A DNA stretch of 64,000 nt from Chondrosia reniformis (GCA_947172415.1 OX359191.1:1364001-1428000), one strand, 5' to 3'. Positions 12,801 to 22,286 are shown, counted from the first letter of the stretch. The notes: generated by a model not told the origin, from the sequence alone. Program-made: numbers and translations.

Positions 12801-13692
12801 CATATATGCATGTAGGCCTTTATAAATGTATCATATAGCAAGAAATAATTGTGAGGAAAACATCCTATAGTTTGTAGCAAATAATTCAGTTTTCCCTCTT
12901 CATGACAGTTTTTGTAATTTAATTATCATTTTGAATCAGTTAATGGATCTGTAACTTGGGTTTTAGCAAGTAATTACTGTCAATGAGAATTACGTAATCA
13001 GATTCATTCCTCCGAGCAAACTGTCATTCTTTGTGAACTATCTGTCTCTTTAGAGTTGCTACTTGAAAAGATAGCTGCAGAAGGTGGAGTGGAACTATTG
13101 ATAGCTGCCATTAGGAGTCATGAGCGTCATCAAGGTATCCAGGCCATTGCCTACAGAACACTCGTTCTCTTGTGTGATTTTGATATAGCCTTGACTATAA
13201 TGAGGAATCTGGAGCTTGAGGCCCTATGTAATAAATCATTACAGGTAGGTGTGGGGATTATATGACAGTGATTACATGTTGATTACCATATGGTTACTTC
13301 AATGGAACCTGTATGGTGGTTACACTTCTTGGATGATGACTTGCTTTTGAGGAGGCTTTAGATTGAGTCCAAAAACTTCACACTTTTCTTAATTATATAG
13401 ACTATATATATTTGTTATACCATTGGAGGACATTCCTACACCCAAATGAAGTGTGATCAACACTCTACTCTACATATCAGTGGATCGAGTATTTTCAACA
13501 ATTGTTGCTTCAGTCTTTCAAAAGTGCAATGTAATAACATCTATATAGAATTATAATGTTGCATGACAAACAATTCTCTTCATTTAGATGTTTCCCAGTG
13601 GTCCTGTCGTACCAGAAGCTGAAGAAGTGAGAAGGAGATTAGTTGCCTTTGGTAGACAGCAAAGTGGCTTCAAAAAATGTGTCCTCCTTTAG
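1344..13692 (+). CDS. Armadillo-repeat protein with CaaX-like C-terminus (9 exons, 412 aa)
   Basis: Exons with consistent phase: 1344-1503, 1712-1846, 2218-2346, 4115-4240, 6083-6211, 11864-11998, 12449-12577, 13054-13244, 13588-13692. Exons 2 to 8 each carry roughly one armadillo-like helical repeat (about 42-45 codons), with hallmarks such as 'GGPRAVCGALERH', 'QHAGLAAICNM', 'GAITTVLKAL' and 'GCSALSNLG'. Introns 1-7 all fall in phase 1, as expected of exon-by-exon repeat duplication. The N-terminus (exon 1) is basic and Ser/Lys-rich, a possible nuclear or membrane-contact tail. The last four residues are Cys-Val-Leu-Leu before TAG, which fits a CaaX box of the geranylgeranyl type (C-terminal Leu), preceded by two Lys. 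ARM proteins are scaffolds for protein binding; the partner is unknown. AATAAA lies at 13914-13919. The donor after exon 4 (ag/gttgtt) is weak. I cannot assign it to a named ARM family. Confidence 0.8.
2692..2853 (-). repeat. MITE-like repeat, family 'aaaacctgtc', reversed copy
   Basis: Ends are near-inverted: left aaaacctgtccaat and right attaggcaggtt. Internal text matches, in reverse, the copies at 5731-5900 and 12146-12335 (motifs such as ggtggctgcattat and attaagagtcaactgtaatt). It lies in intron 3 of the armadillo gene. No coding capacity. Confidence 0.6.
4265..4500 (-). repeat. Interspersed repeat with hammerhead-like core, copy A (core mutated)
   Basis: Copy of a family of about 240 bp found seven times in the window. 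The hammerhead-like segment reads on the minus strand at 4403-4457. The GAAAC box and a GTC triplet are present, but the first box is CTGATAA instead of CTGATGA, so this copy is probably inactive. Stem I (GGGTCA against TGGCCC) can still form six pairs. It lies in intron 4 of the armadillo gene. Confidence 0.6.
4965..5095 (+). repeat. Hammerhead-like repeat, copy B (partial)
   Basis: Partial copy in the opposite orientation to copy A. The plus strand at 5014-5069 holds CTGATGA, a GGG/CCC stem II, GAAAC and a GTC triplet. Stem I is imperfect. It ends in an A-rich run soon after the core. It lies in intron 4 of the armadillo gene. Confidence 0.55.
5731..5900 (+). repeat. MITE-like repeat, family 'aaaacctgtc', plus copy
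   Basis: Shares long stretches with 12146-12335 (agtcacct, gaattacagtc, ctcttaaag, gccacctctctaata, ggccccaagc). It is related in reverse to 2692-2853. Intron 4 of the armadillo gene. Non-coding. Confidence 0.6.
6751..6821. repeat. Microsatellite (CA)n/(TACA)n
   Basis: About 10 CA units run into about 12 TACA units, within intron 5 of the armadillo gene. Confidence 0.95.
7466..7581. repeat. Minisatellite, 4 x 29 bp
   Basis: Four nearly identical 29-bp units, each containing cccttgattgcagcaagcg. The unit has a pyrimidine tract followed by gcag, so it presents four splice-acceptor look-alikes inside intron 5 of the armadillo gene. Confidence 0.95.
8785..9020 (-). repeat. Hammerhead-like repeat, copy C
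   Basis: Minus-strand core at 8934-8988 has intact CTGATGA, GAAAC and a GTC triplet; stem I is GGGTCA against TGGTCC. It contains an internal duplication of a ttcttctattctcatcttctcc segment. Three direct cccatcatgt repeats follow at 9019-9050. It lies in intron 5 of the armadillo gene. Confidence 0.65.
9738..9985 (-). repeat. Hammerhead-like repeat, copy D (intact core)
   Basis: Full-length copy. Minus strand 9880-9936 has CTGATGA, a GGG/CCC stem II, GAAAC, a short stem III (AC/GT) and a GTC triplet followed by TGACCC. The upstream arm ends in ATCA, giving at least three stem I pairs. Intron 5 of the armadillo gene. Confidence 0.65.
10070..10200 (-). repeat. Hammerhead-like repeat, copy E (truncated before the core)
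   Basis: Matches the leading half of the family (atgaataat, aaggcctatagggaact, gagagctttggatgaggat) and stops at cttcttctccactg. The ribozyme-like part is therefore missing. Intron 5 of the armadillo gene. Confidence 0.6.
12146..12335 (+). repeat. MITE-like repeat, family 'aaaacctgtc', second plus copy
   Basis: Bounded by attaaaatccatgt and acaggttttaat, an imperfect terminal inverted repeat. Internally similar to 5731-5900. Intron 6 of the armadillo gene. Confidence 0.6.
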
Positions 13693-13763
13693 TGAACTCA
13701 ATTATGAACTAACATACATCATGTATAATTACTTTGAAGATCTCTGTGTGGCTAGGTGTATTC

Positions 13764-13817
13764 ATGCTTCAGAATCTGGAACTGCCTTGGCTAGTGCAGT
13801 TCCAGATTCTGAAGCAT
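13764..13817 (+). ncRNA. Perfect 22-bp stem hairpin in the 3' UTR of the armadillo gene
   Basis: The arms 13764-13785 and 13796-13817 are exact reverse complements around a 10-nt loop. The hairpin starts 72 bases after the stop and precedes AATAAA at 13914, so it should be in the mRNA. It could be a small-RNA precursor, a 3' UTR control element or a recent inverted duplication. Sponge miRNA precursors usually have longer, imperfect stems, so the miRNA reading is weak. Confidence 0.6.
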
Positions 13818-13819
13818 CA

Positions 13820-14860
13820 TGTATAATTCTGTAACATTTTATTTTAAGTAAAATTGCACAATTTGCAATCACCTGTACATGAGAGGTGAAGCAAACTTGA
13901 CTCTCAGAGCGATAATAAAATCAACAGTTATATATATATATGTATAAAAATGTAAAATGCACCTCTAATATGCTTGGCTTAGAATATATATACGGTGAAA
14001 AGGAGGGCAAGTTCAATTAGCTATAATCTGAATGGTGACCATTAGATGTGTCATAAAGTAATATCTAATATCTTATACTCTGGCAACCCTAATATAGAGT
14101 TGTTGACATGGAACTGGTTGCTATAGAGCTCTTCATATAATTTGTTGGAGATGAACCTGCATGGAATGTAGAAATTAAAGAGCTACATGTACAGGGCATA
14201 ATATATAGTTATACTCTACATGGACATAAGGCTTAAAAAAAGTAATTAACAATCAATAATTTAGTTATTTGCTTAAGAAAGAATTGGATGAATTAAAATA
14301 CAAATCTATTTCACAGAAAGTCTTAGTTTGCACATCAATTAACCTAGTTCAGTTTGATCTTTAAGTACAATTATATATACAGTATATAGCAATGATTTTC
14401 CTACAGTAACTCATAGCTAATTAAAATTGTAACAAGAGAAACATTAACAATGTCTACATACAGAGATGGCAAAGTGGTCAGGAAACAGTGTACATACAGT
14501 ATAGAGGGCAATTTGATTCAATGGCCATGCATGACTGGCTATACAGATACAATTTTACTGATTATATATAATGGATAAATTCTTACATTCACCATCCAAC
14601 TTTTAGATTAGCCTTCAAACACTATAATTGGCTATTACTAAATTGATTTTAGTACCATTCCCTATTTGGTAATAAACTGCATGTTACCATATGCATGGTA
14701 ATAGTTGAGTAAATTGTTTTGCAAGTGATCTTAAAAACATACATTATTCTACAGATGTAAGTTGACAACCATTGATAGGAAATAGACAATAGGCTACATG
14801 AACCCATGTACTATACACAACTTAAGCTTAGCAATAACAATAACAACATCTCATATTCAT
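13820..14860. other. Intergenic, no gene seen
   Basis: AT-rich DNA after the armadillo gene with its AATAAA at 13914-13919. No coding segment or clear repeat boundary was seen. Confidence 0.55.
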
Positions 14861-15052
14861 ATGAAGAGGAATATCCTCCTAAAGTCAGTTGCTATGGTTG
14901 ACATGTACATGAAGAGGAATATCCCCCTAAAGTCAGTTGCTATGGTTGACATGTACATGAAGAGGAATATCCCCCTAAAGTCAGTTGCTATGGTTGACAT
15001 GCACATGAAGAGGAATATCCTCCTAAAGTCAGTTACTATGGTTGACATGCAC
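14861..15052. repeat. Minisatellite, 4 x 48 bp
   Basis: Four units of 48 bp, each starting atgaagaggaatatcc and ending in gttgacatg plus three to six bases. Because 48 is a multiple of three, both strands stay open across the array. This creates apparent repeat-protein frames which I do not call genes. Confidence 0.95.
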
Positions 15053-15450
15053 ATGAACCAAAAGACAGTCACAAAAGTTACATTATATCTATTTAGACAA
15101 AATTGAGAAGATACGTATACATACTTAAGCTAATATCATTTTTATTTCTTATTTCACTTGTTTATATTATACGGAGCAATAACATTACATTACAAGGTCA
15201 ATTAAAGAGCTTTAAAAGAAGAAACAATAGTAATTCTAAAAGGTTTACAGTATTTCTGTAAATGCAACTTATGATTGCATCAGTCTATAGGAATAAACAT
15301 GGCTAAAAGAAGGATTAAATGATTCTATATTCTAATCTTGCACGAACAATAACCTGACCATTTCAATGTTTTAGTTCAATAGTTTCATACTGCCTTACAA
15401 GTAAAAATCACCATAGCAATACGTAAAAACAACATTGCTATAGCAACAGT

Positions 15451-15527
15451 GTTAATCAAGTTAAGGCAATTTTGAACAGTTAAATTGTTAATCAAGTTAA
15501 AGCAATTTTGAACAATTAAATTGTTAA
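15451..15527. repeat. Direct repeat, 2 x 36 bp
   Basis: Two successive copies of a 36-bp AT-rich unit (gttaatcaagttaaggcaat...) and the start of a third, differing at two positions. Confidence 0.85.
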
Positions 15528-15529
15528 CT

Positions 15530-17270
15530 TTGCAGGTAATCTAAGTTCTAATTAGTTGGAAATTCTATGAGCTGGGCAGGACTTGTCATACACACAATAT
15601 ACACAGACACTTATAGAAATTCAAATGATACTAGACCCATATTTCATAAGTTCAATGTACGTATTACAAAATATTTGGACTTTATGAAGTGTCTACAGTA
15701 CATATACGTAGATTAATTTCATAAAGTGCTTAGTTAGACATATTGATTGCCATATTGATTGCCATATTCTAAAATGCCAAAACTCACACTCAGAACAGAG
15801 CTATATATATACAGTCCCACCATCTTCTCAATCAAACAGACATGTATAGTCTACAGCTAGAGATTGCTATATACGTAAGTGCAGAAAGGAAAAGCTTTTA
15901 ATGTACTACCAATACAAACGTTGTCAATGTTTAGGCAATACTAAATAGAAGGTAAATACAAGTTCGTGATTATGAGGCAGGTAGAAGGAAATGAAGTAAT
16001 TTCAATCTAAAAAGAAATGTTATTATAAAGTTTTAATCAATTATACGTAGGCATCTTAGTCATAATTCATGTCTCCTTCTGCAGTTTGCGGTGTCAATTT
16101 AGATTACTTATGCAATGTCCAATGCATACATAAAAGTTTAAAATTGATTCAACTATAAATTTATAGGTAGTTAGCTTGTGCACACATATTGATGTGATTT
16201 TTCTATACAGACTGTATATATAATGCATCCGTGACCAGTAGATTTGATTATTATATATAGCCTACAGTCATGCAGCAGTTAAGAGATGAGGTGCATATAC
16301 GTAAGTGTACATCAAATTGACATTGATATTATACATACCATGCATGCTTTACTAAATTGACAACAGATTTCCTGAGCTCGAGGCCTCAGTAGGCTAAGAC
16401 AAAAATGACATCACTGCCAAAAGACATGTGATCCACACTGAGGTCTGACTAGCCCGCCAAATTTTCCTACAAAAGCCCATGAAAGTAAAACTTTAGTCGT
16501 CATGGATACTCAAGAAGAATAAAAACAAATAGATTATATAAGAAGGTATAGAAACAAATCAGGTTCCCATTGAACAAATGTAGTCCAGGTCCTTTACAGT
16601 TGTTATACTCACTGTATCAGTATATTTTCCCACCTGAATGGGTTAAGTAAATAACTTCAATCCTTCCCTACCACTTTGTCCTTCTTTGCCATTTGGACAT
16701 GTTGCTAGGTAACTGCTCAAGATTTGACTTCCAATGCAATTCTTCTGTAAATAGATGAATTATACAGCAAATAAAGTATATAAAGTATAGACTGCATAAT
16801 AAGCCATATACTTGTAAAATCAATGTCAATTGTACTTGACGTACAAATTGCCTTTGAACAGTCTCACAAGTAAATAGCTATTCTTACAAGGTTAAGATGC
16901 TGATTAATATTATCAAAACATTGTAAACATAAAAGAAACACAAACATTTTATAAGCGGATATATAGTTTCTAAACAAGATAACCTACCAATCAGTGTAGT
17001 TTAGGGCATACACAGCGCCAAATTTCCTCAAGTCAATTATGCTTTCAGCAACGTTAACGGCCATTTTAAATTTACAAATATGAGCAATAGAACAATGGGT
17101 TTGAAGGAACCATGAACCAAAAAATCAAAGAGTTATTAAGCATATTATAAAGTATGTTTTTAAAGAACTCAATAGGTTATAGCCTATATATACGTCGCGA
17201 GTCTGCATGTAAGCCGTCATCATATACAAACGCAAAATACCAGCACAAGCGTACGTAATATAGCGTAAAG
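15530..17270. other. Intergenic, no gene seen
   Basis: AT-rich sequence without supportable coding exons on either strand. Short alternating ta/cgta tracts are common here, as throughout the window. Confidence 0.5.
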
Positions 17271-17277
17271 CCATAGA

Positions 17278-17314
17278 CTATCTATACTTACGTAACCTAC
17301 GTAAGTATAGATAG
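17278..17314. repeat. Perfect palindromic hairpin, 17-bp arms
   Basis: Arms 17278-17294 and 17298-17314 are exact reverse complements separated by acc. The flanks carry a direct gtaaagcc repeat (17265-17272 and 17316-17323), as would a tiny foldback insertion. Confidence 0.85.
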
Positions 17315-17700
17315 GTAAAGCCTTTTTTCGTTTATGATAATTGTGATTCTTGTTAACAACTACATCCGCTTGATATGTCCATTAATGTGCTCGCAAGAGA
17401 TTGTGCATATATATGTTTAAAGTAAAGATAATTGCTACAGGTTCATTGAGATTGATAGCTTGTTTTTTAATTAAGCACTTCTATATTCATGGGGATCACT
17501 GGACATGTTATGATTTGCTTCGCTGAATAGCCATTAATATTTTCGAGTCTGAACTCGATAACAATAATAACTTACTGAATAGGTCGGGTTATGTACTACA
17601 TGTTGTCTATTGTCTTCAAACATGACCTTCAAAACAATTAACAAAATTTCGGTTTCGCGATTTTCCGCCAAGTTCACGATGCTTCCCGCCGACAATTTCT

Positions 17701-18460
17701 TATAAATAGGCAAGGAAATTTTCAGTCTTTGGCCTCCGGGCCATCAACTCTGGAGGTCTATGCTTGCGTAGATCGATGCGAAAACCGTGGTAGGAGCACG
17801 ACCATGGTACCATGCGACAAAGGGTCATCGGTGTTCGTATAGTGGGGTGGTCTCTCCATCATGGGTTAGTGCCTGGAGATGTATCTCACTATTAATCTTG
17901 CTTGTGTGTTAAATTGGCACTTGCGGATTCTTGCTATACGACCCGTACCTGGAGGAGCGTGGGTCCAGTGCCACTACGTAGTCGGTCAGGAACCCCTGTT
18001 GTAGGCTGCAGCTTCAGGTTGGTTTTGAAGGAATTTGCGTTTGTATTCAGTTTATGCAGTTTTTTATAATGTATTTTCAATTCTTTTTTTGCAGTTCAGT
18101 GAACTGATGGGTCCCTACTCTAAAGCGCCTGGCCGATCCCAATGAGCTAAAGTCTGTGTACAGTGTTCCCAAGCTACGTTGTGTGCACATGATGATTCTC
18201 ATTGGTGGGAGTTTGTGGTCCGCCAGGGTCGGGCTTGTTCTGTTCGTAGCGTGGCAGGGCAAGTCTAGTAACTGGTCATAGGTCGGTCAGGTACGCCGGA
18301 TCGCTCCCGTGCAACTTCTCTTACGACGCAAGTAGTGGAAGTGTCAAACAGAGTTGTAAACAATTTTTGGGGCACGAAGTACTTCCACCTCCTTGTGGTG
18401 TGCCCTGGGGTCACCTTTACACTGTGATGCGAAGCGAAGTACTGTAGCAACAATCCCAGT
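17701..18460 (+). other. TATA-led, GC-richer island of unknown nature
   Basis: A strong TATA box (tataaatagg, 17701-17710) is followed by about 750 bp clearly richer in G and C than its surroundings. It contains a polypyrimidine-gcag acceptor look-alike at about 18085-18094. The plus strand has a short Cys/His-containing frame near 18150-18267 (motif CVQC, then CAHDD); the minus strand has a 62-codon frame at 18265-18453. It could be a decayed retroelement, a solo LTR or a promoter with a non-coding transcript. The Cys motif is only loosely reminiscent of DIRS-type gag proteins. I cannot identify it. Confidence 0.35.
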
Positions 18461-19150
18461 CATTTAAAAGAAGAAGAAACAAGCTCAGAACATGGTCTCA
18501 TGAAGAACTAATTTTAAGCACAATATACATGTATTATTGTTTGAACAGTTTCTTTTTTTAATGTAAAACCACAATTATAATATTGAATTGTTAAACAAAA
18601 ATGATCTTTGTGCATTGGTTATTGATATAATGATGAATTTATATGAGAGTGGTAAATAAAGTAAAGTCACAAATGCATCCATATGCATCTATATAAGCAT
18701 TCAGTATTCTCTTGTAAATTACCGCATAACACACGTAAAGGCCAAAAAAAGGTTATTTAAACAAAATTCTAAGAATTCTATGAATGGAAGAGATGGAATC
18801 TTGAGGAAGAGGCTACGGTAGAAGTGAGTTAGAATGTGTCACGAAAATAAATCGAAACAAGACAGTTTCAATACATGAACAACTCTTCTATACTCGAATC
18901 CTCAACGTTAGTAGCACCTTTTGCCGAATGTGAGCGCATAACGTGGTTTAGTAGGAGAATCCTAAATAGTTTTAGAATGCACGAACATATGGAAGGATAA
19001 TGGAGATTCATCTATGACCTGAAATTTGGTTTATTACTTTTGGAAGAACTATAAAGTCAATATCAAACCTTACAATGTCATGTATCTAAGGTTATAATTT
19101 AATAGTCTGCAGGTCTGATTTTCATTTCTACATGTGTTTCTCAATGTAGA
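18461..19150. other. Upstream region of the PARP gene
   Basis: No coding sequence seen. A good acceptor (pyrimidine tract then atgtag, AG at 19148-19149) sits two bases before the PARP start codon, so a 5' UTR intron is likely. Confidence 0.5.
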
Positions 19151-21748
19151 ATGTCTTCAAGCAAGTCTCTCTCATATGTCTATATCGGGTACAACCTTCC
19201 TCAAAGCATAACCTTAGAGGATCTATTTGATCATTTTAATAGTGCAGATATTGTTGAAAGCCACTCATCTATTCTGGAGAAGAATGGTAAAAGAACTGCC
19301 AAGATAGCTTTTGGTAGTGAACGAGCAGCCAAGGAATGTGTGACTAAATATGATAAAAGTCTCTTGAAATCTGCAGAAATATGTGTTAAGCTCTGGGGGG
19401 TAACTGGTGGTAGTGTTTCATCATCACTTTCGTCGAGTGATACTTCTTGTACGGTAAAGGTCAGCAAAATCCCAACCTCACTCAGTGAGGAAGGCCTTTC
19501 TACATTCATTGAGAAGCAATTGGGTATTTCTGTGAGGTCAACCAAAACACAGGAAGGTACACCTAGATATGCCTATGTCAATTGCTATAATGAGGGGCAT
19601 GCACGTAGAATAGTTAAAGCACTAAATGGTAGAAAAATGGCTGGTCAGTCTATTATGGCAAAACTAATGCAACAAGCTTCTGTAGTGCAGCCTGCACTAC
19701 AGGACATACCTCAAACTCCCACTAAAATAACTTCATTTCATAAGTCCCCACAAAATGGAAAAGGGTCGCAATCACAATCAGTAACTGAATTAGCAAGACC
19801 TATGACAGCTGTAACAACCCAAAAGGTATCTACAACTTTCAGTGTCAAAGTTACTAATCTCCCAAAGAGTGTAACAACACAACTGCTTCAGAAGGAAACT
19901 GGACACATTCCTGGCGTCACATTTATTAAGGTTATGTCAACAGATGGTCTACATAACTATGCATATGTTAATTGTAAATCCCATGAGGCAGGTGAACAGG
20001 TAATCCAGCATCTCAATGGTAGATCAATTGAAGGAGTAGTGTTGCAGGCATACTTTCAGTCTACTTCAAGGGAAGTGAGTATTCCATCTCAACCAGACCT
20101 GTCAGCTTCTATTCCAGTGGACCAGTCTCTGATTCCAGCACTTTCTAGTGACGAGATGCGCATATTTTTTGATGGCATAGAAAGGAAGCATCATGTAGCT
20201 GTATCCTTGCCTCAGCCACCATTTCCAAAGTTCTCCAATCCCACCTCTTTAGTGTCCACTATTAGCAGCTCGTATGAACCAATGCAAGGGCTTGTATGGT
20301 TATGGGAAAATGATGTTGGTGAGTATGAATCTTATGAAAGTCAATCCATAGCCACATTGAATCAAGCTTATAGCCAGAATCCATCCAATAATGTAACACT
20401 TAAACATTCAAAATGGATCCATGAGATTGACTTTAGCAAAATGACCCAGACCAATGTCAAGACAGGCAAAGTGAGAAAGATCAAAAGACATCAGCTACAG
20501 TTTGATTGGCTTTGGGAAGATGATCAGCAGAAATTGCAACCTTATTCCACTGCTGAGCAAGTTGCCATTGAAGAGATACATTCTGGTAACCGTAACAAAG
20601 TATTGATCATTGGTCCTCATCAATATAGGTTCCATTTTCCTGAGGACATACAGCAAAATATAAACACCTTACACAAGAGAAGGATCGTTAAAACACCCAT
20701 CCAAACTTCACCTGCAAAATCAAAGTATGGAATGAAAAATATGTCAAATCCCAAGCCAGTACAAATATCTGTAAAAGGTAGCCAAAAAAATGTTAGCTGT
20801 GCTGAGGTGGAGATGAAGCAGTTCTTTGACAATCAAATAAAAAATGATAACTTGCAGGTCCCAAAGTCTTTCAAGTCTCAAGTTGTTCAGAAAATTAACG
20901 AAATCTGCCCTAAATGTTATGTCTACGTTGATATAGTAGATGGGTCTGAGGATTTAACTGTAAATTTAAGAGGCTGGGACAAATCTATTTCTGAGGTGAA
21001 ACAGAATATTACTAAAGAGCTTATGCAAGTGGCCGTAAATGAACATAGCTCAGTCAAAGCCTCAGGAGAGATACCTTTTCCTCAGGAATGGGAAGTTACT
21101 CGTGGACAAAGCACTGTTACTCAGATGGAGGTTAAGCCAAGTAGTGCAGAATTTTCCCAAGTTCAGTCTAAGGTACAAGCTACACTTTCTAATGCCGTTA
21201 TTGTCAAGATTGAGAGAATCCAAAATCCATGGCTATGGACCAAGTACCATCAACACCGAGAGCTAATTAAGAAGAAAAATGGTGGAGTAGCCAGAGAGGA
21301 AGAGCTCTTTCATGGAACCAGACAGACAGACCCTAGCATGATCTATCAAGGAGAAGAAGGCTTTGATATGAGGTTTAGTGCTGAGGGCCTGTGGGGTAGA
21401 GGAAACTACTTTGCAGTTAATGCAAGCTATTCAGACAAATATTCTTTTCATTTGAAAGATGTAAATGGATCATATCCAGGGCAACGTGCACATCAAATGT
21501 TTCTTGCAAGAGTCACCGTAGGAGATACACATGGGTGTCCTCAGGATAGATCACTGAGAATGCCACCTGAAAGACCTTCCAAGTCAGGAGGCTTAATTGG
21601 TATTGAACGTTATGACTCAGTCACAGGTCACACAAATGGATCGAAAGTGTACATCATTTATGACAATCAAAAAGCTTATCCCTTTTATCTGGTAACTTAT
21701 TACTGTAGAGAACTGAACCTATTCAATTTTGCAAAGTTTAAAATTTAG
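19151..21748 (+). CDS. PARP10/PARP14-like mono-ADP-ribosyltransferase (865 aa, one coding exon)
   Basis: Domain order by reading: RRM-like folds at about aa 9-85, 98-174 and 229-303 (each with a YAYVNC-type RNP1 strand in the second and third); two WWE domains at about 380-445 and 447-505 (both with VWLWE/DWLWE openings); a KH-like segment at about 550-627; PARP catalytic domain about 680-860. The catalytic positions read His721 (LFHGT), Tyr753 (GRGNYFAV) and Val833 before YIIYD. Lack of Glu at the third site predicts mono- rather than poly-ADP-ribosylation. WWE modules bind ADP-ribose chains in known families. Vertebrate PARP14 has macrodomains; none is seen here. The coding region is intronless while neighbours are intron-rich. 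AATAAA at 21898-21903. A decayed copy of its WWE2 region lies at 25680-25962. Confidence 0.9.
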   Translation: MSSSKSLSYVYIGYNLPQSITLEDLFDHFNSADIVESHSSILEKNGKRTAKIAFGSERAAKECVTKYDKSLLKSAEICVKLWGVTGGSVSSSLSSSDTSCTVKVSKIPTSLSEEGLSTFIEKQLGISVRSTKTQEGTPRYAYVNCYNEGHARRIVKALNGRKMAGQSIMAKLMQQASVVQPALQDIPQTPTKITSFHKSPQNGKGSQSQSVTELARPMTAVTTQKVSTTFSVKVTNLPKSVTTQLLQKETGHIPGVTFIKVMSTDGLHNYAYVNCKSHEAGEQVIQHLNGRSIEGVVLQAYFQSTSREVSIPSQPDLSASIPVDQSLIPALSSDEMRIFFDGIERKHHVAVSLPQPPFPKFSNPTSLVSTISSSYEPMQGLVWLWENDVGEYESYESQSIATLNQAYSQNPSNNVTLKHSKWIHEIDFSKMTQTNVKTGKVRKIKRHQLQFDWLWEDDQQKLQPYSTAEQVAIEEIHSGNRNKVLIIGPHQYRFHFPEDIQQNINTLHKRRIVKTPIQTSPAKSKYGMKNMSNPKPVQISVKGSQKNVSCAEVEMKQFFDNQIKNDNLQVPKSFKSQVVQKINEICPKCYVYVDIVDGSEDLTVNLRGWDKSISEVKQNITKELMQVAVNEHSSVKASGEIPFPQEWEVTRGQSTVTQMEVKPSSAEFSQVQSKVQATLSNAVIVKIERIQNPWLWTKYHQHRELIKKKNGGVAREEELFHGTRQTDPSMIYQGEEGFDMRFSAEGLWGRGNYFAVNASYSDKYSFHLKDVNGSYPGQRAHQMFLARVTVGDTHGCPQDRSLRMPPERPSKSGGLIGIERYDSVTGHTNGSKVYIIYDNQKAYPFYLVTYYCRELNLFNFAKFKI

Positions 21749-21897
21749 TTTCCTATGGTGTTTTGGTTTAATGTACTTGTATATATTTCTTTTACTCTTT
21801 GAAAGGTCCTTTTGTGATCAATTTATTCAAGATGCTTATAACTTCACTTATTAACCTGAGAATTAATTCACACTTAGATTCTTAATATTGCATGGAA

Positions 21898-21903
21898 AAT
21901 AAA
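21898..21903 (+). terminator. Polyadenylation signal AATAAA of the PARP gene
   Basis: Canonical hexamer 150 bases after the PARP stop codon. Confidence 0.6.
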
Positions 21904-22227
21904 AACTCAGAAACTGTTGTGTAAAGGTTCTAGTTATAACTGAACGTTCAAACGTTCAACTTGCTATATACAGACGACCATTTGTAAATATGTAATATTT
22001 GCATAATACACATCATATTATACATATATGTTGAACTTTTAATTAATCACAGTGAGAGCACTGCAGATATAACGCCTGACCAACCAAGTGACCAAAAAAG
22101 TCTTTCTCTGTATATGACATTGTGTAAACCTTCTACTAATTGCTATTATGTATGTACTGTCTACCTTGACCATCTATATATGGCATAAGAAATTACGCTG
22201 TATATTATAAAGTATGTGCTATCAGTT

Positions 22228-22282
22228 TATAAAAGGCTGCGGAACTCTGTGGTAATTATTAATTTGGTTGTCAAGGTCAAAG
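22228..22282 (+). promoter_or_regulatory. TATA box and conserved TCAAGGTCA element of receptor 1
   Basis: TATAAAAG at 22228-22235 is followed by a block (ctctgtggtaa) and TCAAGGTCA at 22271-22279, ending 7 bases before the ATG. The same block and 9-mer precede the other two paralogues (26432-26440 and 32939-32947). TCAAGGTCA equals the known extended half-site bound by SF-1/ERR-type nuclear receptors in bilaterians; use in a sponge is inference. Confidence 0.45.
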
Positions 22283-22286
22283 AGAA

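Noticed and set aside
13764-13817. Rho-independent terminator
   Set aside because: The hairpin lacks a following T run, and the genome is clearly eukaryotic.
14798-15106. Open frames over the 48-bp repeat array on both strands
   Set aside because: They exist only because the repeat unit is a multiple of three; no start context, homology or exon signals support a gene.
19231-19545. 104-codon minus frame inside the PARP gene
   Set aside because: Antisense to the first two RRM-like domains; no independent features.
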